A DNA stretch of 64,000 nt. Source: Mesorhabditis belari. Its lineage: Eukaryota; Nematoda; Chromadorea; Rhabditida; Rhabditidae. This document shows, in pieces, positions 28,701 through 40,082 of the stretch; the first letter of the stretch is position 1, and every line of letters starts with the position of its first letter. The DNA is taken from positions 1 to 64,000 of the forward strand of contig CAUEEP010000930.1 in NCBI GenBank assembly GCA_958450365.1. The letters are read 5' to 3'. Under the pieces are notes generated by a model. It saw only the letters and a list, made by a program, of their open reading frames with translations, had not been told where the DNA came from and did not search any database. The translations under genes and the position numbers were made by a program.

Positions 28701-31700
28701 CCGGTGTTTTGGACTCATTCGAGAAAGTTGACTGTTTTATGGTGCCCAGACCAGCTGAGCCGGTGATTCGAGCGAGTGGCGAAGTGCCGGTGAAAGGTTT
28801 GTTAGTACGGTTGCTGAGTAAAGAACTGGTGTGATAGTTGAGCACAGTATCTGGAGGCAGTAGTTGGGTACGGTAGTCGGTACTGGAACTGGGTAGTGTA
28901 GCTGAGAAGGGACCGTTCCAAGGAGGGTGTGAGACTTTGAAACTCGTTCGATCCTTCCCATTCAAGTCCCCCAATTCAGAAGTGTTTCGATATTGATATT
29001 GTTGAATGCAATGAAGTTAATTGTGCAGAAATGGCGTTTATTAAATGTGCTAAATCCACGAACTTCTATTGTTTTCTCCATTTTTGAAGTCTTTTCATTA
29101 TCTTTGTTAAATTTTTCTTTATTCACAAATAGTTCAAAAAGAAAAAAGACTTTAAAAAGCTGAAAGAACTCCAAAAAATGTTTTGCGGAAGTTTTACAAA
29201 AAAAGCAAAAGGTAGGACAGCGAGAGGAATCGAACCTGGGGCACAGAAATAGGGCTAGCCTAACGATGGCCTAAGGGATTATCCCCTAGATTGCAGCTGC
29301 TTTTTTCCATGCGGCTTGGCTCCCTCTAGTCAGAGTTTGCTGAAAATGGCTGCAACTTTGCATGCGCTTTTCTCGAAAGCCAGGGCCCGTGGGTAAAAAT
29401 AAACAGAATCGGATTCATCATGTTCGATAGGCATTTGCATCACCGTTTAAAAGTCTCAGCCTCTTTTGGAACTTTCCTTTGTGACAGAAGTTTGACACTG
29501 TAGCTGGATACAGTTGTGCATTCTAGCTAGATATAGCTATGCATTCTAGCTAGATACAGCTGTGCATTCTAGCTGGATACAGCTGTGCATTCTAGTTGGA
29601 TACGATAACTCAAAATCGATTTCAGATTGCGGCTCGGATTTCCTCTCCGTTCTATGCGATTGTGCCAACCATGTGCTCGATAATTTGGTTCCGAAAAACG
29701 TGATGGGAACGATTTTGACTGGTGAAACTCTGAAAGCACATGTAGAGGTGAACTTAGATAAGATAAACGATCTATTTTTTGGGATCTTTAAGTAATTTTT
29801 ATAAAATTCTTACAGTATCGAGAAATTTGAGTACTATTCTACAGAAATTAGGTAATTGAAAGAAAGTTGAACTTTTCAGAGTCTTGTTAACCACGTCACA
29901 CACAATCATCACCATGCAATCGGCTCAGCGTACTTGGTTTTGGTTTTTATGATTGAAAAATCAATGTTAAGAATGTTAAGAAAGAGTTTTACATATAAAG
30001 TTTTAAAAAATTGATAAGGTTTATGATTTTTAGCCGTTTTACAGGCTACTTCACAACTTTACTTTCAAAAAGCTCGAATTACTGCTGAAACCTTTTTCAA
30101 CGAACAACATGAACAGGTTTGAAAGGAAAACTTTTGAATAAATCTAATTAAAGACTCTATTTTAATTCCTAAAGTTTCAATTCCTAAAGTTTCAATTTTC
30201 AAGTTAATCCGAGAAAACAGTCATCACCCAATCCAACCTGAACTCTATGCAGAGGAATTGAAGAGAATCAGCGGCGAAGCTGTGAAGGTAAGGCTGTGAA
30301 GGCAAAACTGTGAAGCTGAGCTACTTTAATGTGCTAGATAGCTTGCGTTTGCTAGAGCACAAAGGCATAAATGTTTTTTTTGTTCTTTTATCTTTTATTT
30401 TTTTAAGATCTATCTGGTCAGCCCATTTTTCGGCACGGCTCAAGAGAAACGATCACGTTTCAACGATTTCGAAAAGGGATTGCAGGTTTAAAAAACTCAG
30501 CATCACTTTCCATAAGAAGCATTCATAGCATAAAAAACTCAGCATCACTTTCCACAAAAGTTTCAGGATCGTTGCTTGGAAAAAACAGAAAATAATGAGA
30601 ATCGATATAGAGATATTCGAATGGCTGAAGCGGTCAATGGGAGTTATTCGGTTTATGAGCAGGGGATGCGGGTGAGTGAAATGCCTAGCGGTAACCGTAT
30701 TTTCTAAGCTCTGCCTAAATTCCTTGAAATCTCGGAAGCCGCTTATTAGAACCTATCGATGTGGGGTTGGAAAATATAGCTAACGATGAGATCATGTAGA
30801 GGATTAGAGTTTTGAGCTTCTGTGAAAGCTTGAGAACTGTAACTGAACTAAAATAGTCATCAACTCGGCTCGGCGGTTTGCACTACTATTAGAGAGGTCG
30901 TCAAGAAATTCAAAAGCTTTCACCTGTCCAACTCTTTCGTCAGCTTTTTGACAAAACGTGATGAACGTGTTGAGCGCGTCAAGATCCTGGGCATCGATTT
31001 GGCTTTTTGTGTTGAAAATCTAGATTTGAAAACTTGTACTATTTCCATTTCGAAAAAAATTCTACACTTTCTACATTTTTTCCCCTTCAAAAACGACTAA
31101 GAAGCTTTATTTTCGAAAAAAAACCTATCACTTATTTGCTCAAAATGATTCTCCCTTCAAAAACAAAAACTTCACGTTTATCGAGTTTTTCTGACACCAG
31201 AAAAACTCTAATCAGATATTTTTGAAAAATAAAGGAGAAAGGGTTTTCGTTATCAGTTTCGCGCTGAAAAATAGTGTTTGAAAGTATTAGGAATTGTGAA
31301 ATGTTGTTGAAAAGTGTTGAAGAATTATTGGGTTGGTGAATTGAAAACTGCGGGACTTTGAACTAAAATTTATTGAACATAAAACCATGAATTCATTCTA
31401 AATAATTTCCATTATTATTGACGACTTCTGCCCATTTTACAGGCAATTTGCGGATTCCTCTTTCATCCGCTAACTACAGTACTTAATTATCAGTTACCCT
31501 ATTCTCTCTAATAGTAGTGCACCGTGAGCGTTGTCTAAATTCATTGAAATCTCGAAAGCCGCTTATTAGAACCTATCGATGTGGGGTCGGAAAGTGTAGC
31601 TAACAATGAGATCTTGCAGGGGATTAGAGTGTTGAGTTTCTGGGGAAAATTTGGAAACCGTAAAATAGTCATCAACTCGGCTCGGCCGGCGGGATGAGCA

Positions 31701-32377
31701 GAGGGCACTACTTTTAGAGAAAATACGGAATTAGAGGTTGAAATAGAGCACACTGGAACAGGTCTTGTTCTAACTAGATCCAGATGAAGAAATCGCTCAG
31801 TTCTCTAACTTTTCCAGCATATAATCACTCATCTTTCCAACTTTTCCAGCGTACAATCCATTAGAGTATGTTGCCATTCGGTCAGCGCCTCTACTAGGCC
31901 TTTACTATAAAATATGCATAAGAATTGACAAATTAAGTCCACTAGAAGGAGAGTGTTTCTATTTTTGTGCACAAAAAACCGAACAAATCAATTTGTTTAG
32001 CTAGGCATCGAGGCTCTAGTCAATCCCGGTGACCCGGCACTCATCACCGAGAGACACAATCAAGCTAATACAGAAGCGATGAGTTATTTTGAAAAAGGTA
32101 GTACAGAAGCTGGAAATTCATGGATTTAATAACTTCTAGAATTAAAATCGTTCTAGAATCATTTACAACAGATATCTGACAGTTGAATTCAAATTTAACT
32201 TGAAATTTAATTCTTAGCTGTTTCCGAATTCTCTAAAGAGACACAATTGGTGGAAACGAAACGAACGCTGCTTTCGAATATGATCAAGGTATTCAGTTTT
32301 CTCATATATTGGACCATATGTATTCAGTTTAACAATAAAATAAAAAAAAAATAGAAAGAGAGAGAGGTCTTATTCAA

Positions 32378-32425
<48 letters not shown>

Positions 32426-35400
32426 GAGAGTTCTTATTCAAAAGAAAGCTCCGTATTCTGTTCAGGTCAAGTTCGACGGTCTTACGCGCGAAAACGGCGT
32501 CCGGAATTTAGAGCGGAAAGGAAAGGAAATTTTCGAGCAACTCCTTGAAGAGCATATTGCGAATTTGAGAGAGGTTTACACTTGGAAACATTAAATATTT
32601 CGAAAGGATTGATCATGTCCAATGATCATTGCAATCATCTCCAATATCTAGTGCATCTCAACTACAACAAACGACGAACAGATCCCGGTGAACTTGCAGA
32701 GATGTGCGGAGAAGTTGCAGAGTCGATATGAAACGAAAAAGGTTATGACTTGAATCGAATTTCCTTCTAATATTCAATCTTTTAGAGAGAGTTGATTTTC
32801 GAAGTGATGAACACACTGCCGACCGTCTCACCGCAAACAATCTCCCAGATTCTCGACAACAATCGTCAGGCTTTCACAACACCGTTCAAGGTACAGGCGT
32901 TTGTGTAAACCCACCTTTTCTGGTGCACTTAATCCTTAATCATTCTTGATCAAGACCGTACTCTTCTACCGTACTACCGTACACGTACGACCGTACACGT
33001 ACGACCGTACACGTACGACCGTATTTTTTTAACACCAGGAGGAAATAAATGTGCTAGAATGGATGTGTTTCTATTACTAGTCACTCAAAAACAAATGCTA
33101 AAAGACAGAAGAATAGAATACTAGAAAGACAAAAGAATAGAATACTAGAAAGACAAAAGACTTATTCTTTAACGTATCTTCTAGAAATGTGAAGACGATT
33201 TTGTTTCTGAAGTTCGTGACAAATTGAGAATGAAACAATTGATGGATAAAATTGGAAAAATGGAGCAACTTCGGGTCAATGAGAAGCAACGATTTGGAGC
33301 ACTTCAAGCAGAAACTGAGGCTAAATTTGAGCAAATGAGAAGCGCTTTGGGTAAATGAATAGAATTTAGCAATTCTGTAGCATTTCTCTACTCTTTTTTC
33401 AAAAATAAATATTCAGAAGAAGAGCAACGCCGACGCGCCAGAGCTGAGTCGAACAGAGAAAACAACGAGGCGATGTCACTCTTAATGAATTATATGAAAG
33501 AGAACAATGATCGGTGGGGTTATTTTGTCATCTGTCGGCCCTTTTCTTTGTCATTCTCATGCCAAGAAACTTTCAACTGAAATAGTAAAAAAGGGTTTTA
33601 TTTCTTGATATCTTGATGTTAGTTTAGAAACTGTTGTAGTTGGATCCAAATAGATCTTAAGCATTTCCTCCCAATCCTGGAAAGCTGATCGGATCACTGT
33701 TGATCAAGTTGATTCGAAAAATCACTAAACTTTAAGTACTCAAATCCTCTACAAACCTATAAACGATTCATGTGAATCGGCGGATCTTTACGCTTAACCA
33801 CGGCGATTATCGGCGAGAATCAATTTTTTGCCAAACTTTCACCTCATTTTTAAGCATCTTAAACTCGACAGCTCAGGAAGTTTCAATAAGATTTAGATAG
33901 CTTAAAACGTCAGCTTTCAGAAAGTATTTGTTTTATCAAAAGTTATTAACATAAACTTCTCTAAAATCGGGCTGCAAGTTGGTCAAAAACTTTGCCCCCG
34001 CCGATAATCGCTACCCCCAGCCGCTAAGCGTAAAGGTCTGAATCGGCTAAAGTGATTCAAAAGTAATCAAACATTGATTTTAAATCTGATGAGATCTAAA
34101 ACTTGAGTAATTAAACGAAATCGTGAGCGGAAATTGACTGAAATGAAAAGACAGAGTGAGAGTGAGAGTTTACAAAATAGAGTACTCGAGGAAGAAATAC
34201 AGTGCATTATAGTTATAAAATTTGTTATACCTTATCCGTAGTCTATTCCAATAATCATCATAAATCTTTTCAGACAACGAGAACAGTGCGATCAAGAACG
34301 ACGAGAGCACGAGAAGAGACAAGAGAGACGACACCAAGAAGCTCAAGAAAGAGTCGATCGAGTGTGGCAACAAAGGGTTTATGTAAGAAATGATATAGAA
34401 AGCATCACAATAAACATCTATTTATTCTAGCTTCTCGCTTGATCAGCTTGATAGCTTGATCCTTTAAGATCCTTTAAGAGGGGGGAGGGGGTATTAATCG
34501 CGGCCGGGTGACAATAAAAATTTTTTTTACGGCAACCACCTGTTTTTTTATTTTAATATCGCTGATTTAATCATAAAAAGAATAAAAATCACCCGGCTAG
34601 AGTGATTTGATGGGTTTACAAATTTTTAAAGACGCTGCAAGGCTTGGAAAAAAACAAGATCGTCACTCATCAGACACCTCAGCACAGTCTAGATCGATCG
34701 AGTTTTAATTGCAGATAAGTTTAAAAACAAAATAAAAAGCACAAAAAACAATAAAAATAAGTTGTTAATCTATAATTTTTCCTCTTGCTCACTTTCATCT
34801 TCGCTCAAGTACAGCAGTTTCTCAAATCGGCTTCCTATCTTAGTCAATTTCCAGCGCATCCTCAGCAGAAATGACTGAATCTCCCCCATCTTCAGCGCTT
34901 TGATTGACGCAATTAGATCTCTTTTCCATTCGATTGTGGTTTTCTTGGCTTTCGAAAAAACAAGAGTATTTAGAAGACCATAAGCTAGATTAGCTTAATG
35001 ATCTTTTGCATCATCTTAAAATAAAATCTCCATCTTGAAAAAGGCATCTAGAGATGTTAAAAAAACCAAAAATGTAGATCGAAAGTCTAAAGAAAACAAA
35101 AAGAAAACATAATGCCTGACTTTTGCTTTACCGTCGCACTTACCTTGTAGATGAACTACGCGAGCCTTGCAGCGTCTCCAAAAATTTGTAAACCCATCAA
35201 ATCACTCTAGCCGGGTGATTTTTATTCTTTTTATGATTAAATCAGCGATATTAAAATAAAAAAACAGGTGGTTGCCGTAAAAAAAATTTTATTGTCACCC
35301 GGCCGCGATTAATACCCCCCCTTTAATTAGCCTGATCCTATAAGGTCCTTTAACTACCTAGATCCTTTAAGATCCTTAAACTAACTTGGTCCTTTAAGAT

Positions 35401-36249
35401 CCTTTAACTACCTTGATCCTTTTAGTTCACTTTGAAAACTACTAAGCAAATCGATTTCTAGCTTTCTTTTTACTTCAGGCTCTTTAAATGCTCTTTGAAT
35501 ATCGTATTCAAATTTGGTTCATAGCTAGTACTAACAATGATTACTAAAACCTACTCGTATCAATATTCTATCGGTACTCGTATCAATACTCTACCAGTAC
35601 TCGTATCAATCAATCAAAGAAAGAAAAACAAGAATTTATTTAGGAAGAAAACGAGCAAAGACGCGAATATCAAGAGCGATTGGATCAAATGGAAAAGGTT
35701 TGTTGAAAGATTTCGATGAATCTCTAAAAACCTTTAGGAGCAAAGAGAGCGCCAGCTTTGGAATGAACGACAACAGCAGACACAAGACCAAGTGAGGAAC
35801 TCGTTTTAATAGTATTTGAGTTAAAAGGCTCAGGCAGATCTTGTTTCCAGGTTTAAAAATATCCTTTCCTGTTAGGACGAGCTTTTGGCTAAGAGGTTTT
35901 AAACCAAAGCTTTCTGACCTAAACTAGACCAAAGTAGAGCTTGGCTTTAGGTCTTTCGACAAGAAGTTGTTTGCGAAAACTTTCAGAAGTTTTTGACTTG
36001 ACTTGGCTCATAGGCTGTTTTCTAAAACATGTCAATCTGTCAACTTTAAAGTGATCTACCATAATCTTTCTCTCAAGCTTTATTTGATTAAAAGATCACT
36101 GCTTATAGCCATTGAAAGAGGCTTTTTTTCAGCAACGACGCGTCCTCGAGAATCAGCCTACTCATGAGGATCCCGAGCCAAACGGGGCTCGCCCCATCTC
36201 TCAAGTTGTCTACTTTGGATATAGAATCTTGCAGTCGTTGGGATTTTAA
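25747..36249 (+). CDS. GBP/atlastin-type large GTPase, gene B (25 exons, 768 aa)
   Basis: Close paralog of gene A with every exon the same length and in frame: 25747-25770, 25854-25958, 26053-26168, 26556-26658, 26727-26831, 27976-28038, 28388-28456, 28661-28796, 29626-29747, 29880-29936, 30045-30116, 30204-30287, 30408-30485, 30567-30671, 32001-32097, 32218-32288, 32466-32573, 32652-32741, 32786-32890, 33185-33350, 33417-33513, 34274-34382, 35644-35697, 35738-35791, 36133-36249. P-loop, switch Thr, DTQG and RD sit at the same residues as in A (51-58, 97, 123-126, 179-180). The main protein difference is exon 22: REHEKRQERR replaces QADAIREERR in the coiled coil. Intron 14 holds an inverted copy of the gene's own exon 6, and intron 22 holds a TTAA-flanked transposon. 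Open frames despite heavy intron turnover suggest a functional gene. Confidence 0.82.
26380..26525. repeat. Intronic minisatellite (GGTTACGGTAGCT...), short allele
   Basis: About five copies of the unit expanded in gene A intron 3. Confidence 0.8.
27195..27320. repeat. Intronic repeat (ACTTTTATAT)n
   Basis: About ten copies of an ACTTTTATATA/G unit in intron 5 of gene B. It replaces the CAAGATCTTGGT array found in gene A. Confidence 0.8.
27522..27583. mobile_element. 62-bp hairpin insertion absent from gene A
   Basis: Perfect 19-bp arms ATGTCGTAGCCGATTATGA and inverse, with a second palindrome TTTCGCTAGCGAAA in the loop. Gene A lacks it at the matching intron site. It may be a micro-MITE remnant or a functional stem. 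Confidence 0.7.
28065..28288. mobile_element. ACTATTAGAGAG MITE, copy c (gene B intron 6)
   Basis: Same position and orientation as the copy in gene A intron 6, so inherited from the common ancestor. The left end is eroded. Confidence 0.8.
29217..29300 (-). other. tRNA-like T-arm segment (low confidence)
   Basis: The minus strand contains CAGGTTCGATTCCTC followed by a CGCTGTCC-type tail, resembling a tRNA 3' half. No matching acceptor or clear anticodon arm was found. A copy lies at about 38460-38540 in gene C. Possibly a tRNA-derived repeat in intron 8. Confidence 0.25.
30690..30895. mobile_element. ACTATTAGAGAG MITE, inverted copy d (gene B intron 14)
   Basis: Orthologous in position to copies at 15555 and 39842. 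Its right end abuts the inverted exon-6 segment. Confidence 0.8.
30888..31327 (-). pseudogene. Inverted duplicate of gene B intron 5 end + exon 6
   Basis: About 440 bp are the reverse complement of roughly 27640-28080, including all 63 bp of exon 6 (antisense at 30924-30986) and its splice sites. It sits in intron 14 of the same gene, so the transcript contains two long complementary arms about 2.8 kb apart. Confidence 0.88.
31328..31465. mobile_element. Mariner-type MITE, left fragment
   Basis: Starts with TTGGGTTGGTGAATTGAAAA after TA and matches the first 140 bp of the family. It ends at the junction with the next MITE segment. Confidence 0.8.
31490..31730. mobile_element. ACTATTAGAGAG MITE, inverted copy e (gene B intron 14)
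   Basis: A second inverted copy in the same intron. It is preceded by inverted intron-6 flank (ACTACAGTACTTAATTATCAG), so it was part of the inverted segment and not a fresh insertion. Confidence 0.75.
32341..32432. repeat. Intronic (AAAG)n tract
   Basis: Simple AAAG repeat in intron 16 of gene B. Confidence 0.9.
33645..34060. repeat. Inverted copy of the 1840-2056 repeat plus extension
   Basis: Intron 21 of gene B. 33645-33850 is the reverse complement of 1840-2056. The following 200 bp ends with a partly repeated CCGCTAAGCGTAAAGGTCTGAATCGG motif. Likely a nonautonomous element with sub-terminal repeats; ends not defined. Confidence 0.55.
34478..35322. mobile_element. TTAA-flanked DNA element with about 170-bp terminal inverted repeats
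   Basis: 845 bp bounded by TTAA on both sides. Ends are G-rich (GAGGGGGGAGGGGGTATTAA) and C-rich, followed by long near-perfect inverted repeats (CGGCCGGGTGACAATAAAA..., CACCCGGCTAGAGTGATTTG). Gene A carries an empty-site-like sequence. The TTAA target suggests piggyBac relatedness, but no such transposase is visible. The unique centre carries one minus-strand frame ending at 34770 (acidic tail YLSEDESEQEEKL). Confidence 0.85.
34770..34960 (-). pseudogene. Short open frame inside the TTAA element
   Basis: About 60 codons open upstream of a TAG: ...IEWKRDLIASIKALKMG...RFEKLLYLSEDESEQEEKL. No homology recognised. It may be the end of a lost transposase or captured host sequence. Confidence 0.3.
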
Positions 36250-36741
36250 AAATTTTATTGATTATGTACCACTTGATTAGTATTCACTTGAGGTTAAAAT
36301 GTGTCAACTTTCAACTAATCCTTTCTCTAAAACGTGACAACTTTTGTAACTAACTTTGCAATTGTAACCATAACCTTGCCTCTACCGTCATATCTAGCTC
36401 CATAACCTTGCCTCTATCGGAATCTTCTCTTTACAGTACTACTTTACAGTCTCTAACTACCATAACCTTGTCTCTACCGTAATCTCGCTTCTATTGTACT
36501 CTCTAGGCTCCTGAATTTCAATTAAAGATCACCTGAGCATGAAATATTATCATTGTCAATATTGCCATTGTCCAGTTTTTTCACACTTTTTAACACTTTT
36601 CTTGATTCACTTTTGTAAAAACCTTTAATTTGAACCTTTAATTTGAAAATCAGTTCCATTCCGTTTTGGGGATATTCAACTGTAATAAATTTTTCGTATT
36701 TGGTTTTGAAAAGTTATACAAAAGTTTTATTGGGTTAAAAA

Positions 36742-37014
36742 TCATAAAAAAGATTTCTCAAATATAAGAGGATTTCTGAAGCTAATGTTGAACTGGGTTT
36801 TGACCTTGATGCCCAAGTGGACCATGTTGAAATGAGACATTCTTAAAATCTCTTCTGTTTTTGCTTCAATTTTTCCCAAAACCTGATGATGACGCACAGA
36901 TCTTTGAAAATTCTCATCCAAATATTGCATCAATGACGGAGGGAATTGAATCGACAACCGATGGACGACTTTGTAGGAGAAATCTTGCATCTCCTCGAAA
37001 CACAAATCGTTCCT
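36742..37014 (-). pseudogene. Orphan last exon of an F-type gene (downstream of gene B)
   Basis: Matches the last exon of gene F (RNDLCFEEMQDFSYKVVHRL...) with an open frame to its stop, but no other F exon is present. It converges on gene B at about 490 bp. Confidence 0.8.
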
Positions 37015-37129
37015 CTGAAAAAGCACTGTAGATTATTGAATGCTGAATGCTAAAACGTGCCCCACGGCTACCGTAGGCCCCCACTTGTCTTTTTTTCACC
37101 GGCATTTCAGTCTAATAAATGCCGACTTT

Positions 37130-37296
37130 ACCAGAATTTAGCTACACTTTCCCCACATCGATAAAGTTCGATCGACCCCACACCGATAAAGTTGAAAAGA
37201 TGAATACGCTGGAAAAGTTAGATAGCTGAGCGATTTCTTCATCTGGATCTAGTTAGAATAAGATCTGTTCCAGTGTTCTCTATTTTAACCTTTAAT
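37130..37296. other. Inverted intron-14 sequence at the 5' break of gene C
   Basis: The reverse complement of the sequence just downstream of the intron-14 MITE (compare 40082-40230 and 31730-31870), joined here to a forward MITE and intron-6 flank. This marks a recombination joint. Confidence 0.75.
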
Positions 37297-37542
37297 TCCG
37301 TATTTTCTCTAAAAGTAGTGCCCTCTGCCCCTCCCGCCGGTCGAGCCGAGTTGATGACTATTTAAGTTCAGTTACAGTTCCCAAGCTTTCACAGAAGCTC
37401 AACACTAGATTCCCCTGCAAGATCTCATCATCAGCTACATTTTTCGACCCCACATCGATGGGTTCTGATAAGCGGCTTTCGAGATTTCAAGGAATTTAGG
37501 CAACGCTCACGATGCACTACTATTAGAGAGAATACGGTAACT
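37296..37542. mobile_element. ACTATTAGAGAG MITE, copy f, chimeric flanks
   Basis: The left end resembles the intron-14 version (CTCTAAAAGTAGTGCC) and the right end the intron-6 version (CACTACTATTAGAGAG). It appears to be a recombinant between two oppositely oriented copies. Confidence 0.75.
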
Positions 37543-39841
37543 GATAATTAAGTAGTGTAGCTAATACTGTAGTTTGTTTAAAGCTTATATAATCTAGAGG
37601 TTTAGCAATGAAAGCAGATAGTTCCATAAAAAAATTCAGAACTTTCTGATAATGGTGAGAGATGCGATCCGAGCTGGACCCGACAACGAGTACATTGAGG
37701 AGTTGAAAGTAAAGTGTTTGCGAATTTATCCAACTTAAGTAAACCTAGCTAGGCTAGCCCAGACTCCAAGCTTGGCTTTTGGCGGATCCAGGCCTTGTCT
37801 GACTGCCTGGGTCGGCCTTGTCCCGGAAAATTTTCTTTAGAATAACCCTGGCTTTAGAAGCTTTAGAATCTTTAAAATCTTTAGAATTAGAATAACTATG
37901 ACGTTTTCAGGCACAATCCCAGCAAGCACCCACATTGAGAAAGCTACTCACCGGTGTTTTGGACTCATTCGAGAAAGTTGATTGTTTTATGGTGCCCAGA
38001 CCAGCTGAGCCGGTGATTCGAGCGAGTGGCGAAGTGCCGGTGAAAGGTTTGTTAGTACGGTTGCTGAGTAAAGAACTGGTGCGATAGTTGAGCACAGTAG
38101 CTGGATACAGTAATTGGGTACGGTAGTTGGTACTGTAACTGGGTAGTGTAGCTGTGAAGGGAACGTTCCAAAGAGGATGTGAGACTTTTAAACTCGTTCA
38201 ACTCTTCCCATTCAAGTCCTCAATTCAGGAGTGTTTCGATATTGATATTGTTGAATGCAATAAAGTTAATTGTTCAGAATTGGCGTTTATTAAATGTGCT
38301 AAATCCACGAACTGCTATTGTTTTCTCCATTTTTTAAGTCTTTTCATTATGTTTGTCAAATTTTTCTTTATTCACAAATAGTTCAAAAAGGAAAAAGACT
38401 TTAAAAAGCTGAAAGAATCCAAAAAATGTTTTGCGGAAGTTTTACAAAAACAGCAAAAGGTAGGGCAGCGAGAGGAATCGAACCTGGAGCACAGAAATAG
38501 GGATAGCCTATATAGCCTAAGGGATTATCCCCTCGATTGCCGCTGCTTTTTTCCTTGCGGCTTGGCTCCCTCTTATATTCAGAGTTTACCGAAGATGGCT
38601 GAAACTTTGCATGCGCTTTTCTCGAAAGCGAAAGTGGGTAAAAATAAACACAGAATCGGATTCGTCATGTCCGATAGGCATTTGCATCACCGTTTAAAAG
38701 TCTCAGCCTCTTTTGGAACTTTCCTTTGTGACAGAAGTTGGACAGCTGTATCCAGCTAGAATGCAGAGCTGTATCCAGCTAGATACAGCTACAAATCGAT
38801 TTCGATTGCAATTGCAAAATCGATTTCAGATTGCGGCTCGGATTTCCTCTCCGTTCTATGCGATTGTGCCAACCATGTGCTCGATAATTTGGTTCCGAAA
38901 AACGTGATGGGAACGATTTTGACTGGTGAAACTCTGAAAGCACATGTAGAGGTGAACTTAGATAAGATAAACCATCTATTTTTTTGGAATCTTTAAGTAA
39001 TTTTTACAAAATTCTTACATTACCGAGAAATTTGAGTACTATTCTACAAAAATTAGGCAATTGAAAGAAAGTTGAACTTTTCAGAGTCTTGTTAAACACG
39101 TCACACACAATCACCACCATGCAATCGGCTCAGCGTACTTGGTTTTGGTTTTTAAAATTGAAAAATCAATGTTAAGAATGTTAAGAAAGAGTTTTACATA
39201 TATAAACTTTAAAAAAAATTGATAAGCTTTATGATTTTTAGCCGTTTTACAGGCTACTTCACAACTTTACTTTCAAAAAGCTCGAATTACTGCTGAAACA
39301 TTTTTCAACGAACAACATGAACAGGTTTGAAAGGAAAACTTTTAAAAAATCTAATTAAAGACTCTATTTTAATTGCTAAACTTTCAATTTTCAAGTTAAT
39401 CCGAGAAAACAGTCATCACCCAATCCAACCTGAACTCTATGCAGAGGAATTGAGGACAATCAGCTGCGAAGCTGTGAAGGTAAGGCTGTGAAGGTGAAAC
39501 TGTGAAGCTGAGCTACTCTAATCTGCTAGATAGCTTGCGTTTGCTAGAGCACAAAGGCATAAATGTTTCTTTTTGTTCTTTTATCTTTGATCTTTTTCAG
39601 ATCTATCTGGTCAGCCCATTTTTCGGCACGGCTGAAGAGAAACGATCACGTTTCAACGATTTCGAAAAGGGATTGCAAGTTTAAAAAACTCAGCATCACT
39701 TTCCACAAAAGTTTCAGGATCGTTGCTTGGAAAAAACGGAAAATAATGAGAATCGATATAGAGATATTCGGCTGGCTGAAGCGGTCAATGGGAGTTATTC
39801 GGTTTATGAGCAGGGGATGCGGGTGAGTGAAATGCCTAGCG

Positions 39842-40082
39842 ATAACCGTATTTTCTAAGCTTTGCCTAAATTCATTGAAATCTCGAAAGCCGCTTATCAG
39901 AACCTATCGATGTGGGGTTGGAAAATGTAGCTGACGATGAGATCTTGCAGGGGATTAGGGTGTTGAGCTTCTGTGAAAGCTTGGAAACTGTAACTGAACT
40001 AAAATAGTCATCAACTCGACTCGGTCGGCGGGAGGGGCAGAGTACTTTCTCTAAAAGAAGTACTTTTAGAGAAAATACGGAA
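39842..40082. mobile_element. ACTATTAGAGAG MITE, inverted copy g (gene C intron 14)
   Basis: Same site as in genes A and B. It contains a small extra internal repeat (GTACTTTCTCTAAAAGAAGTACTTTTAGAG). Confidence 0.8.
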
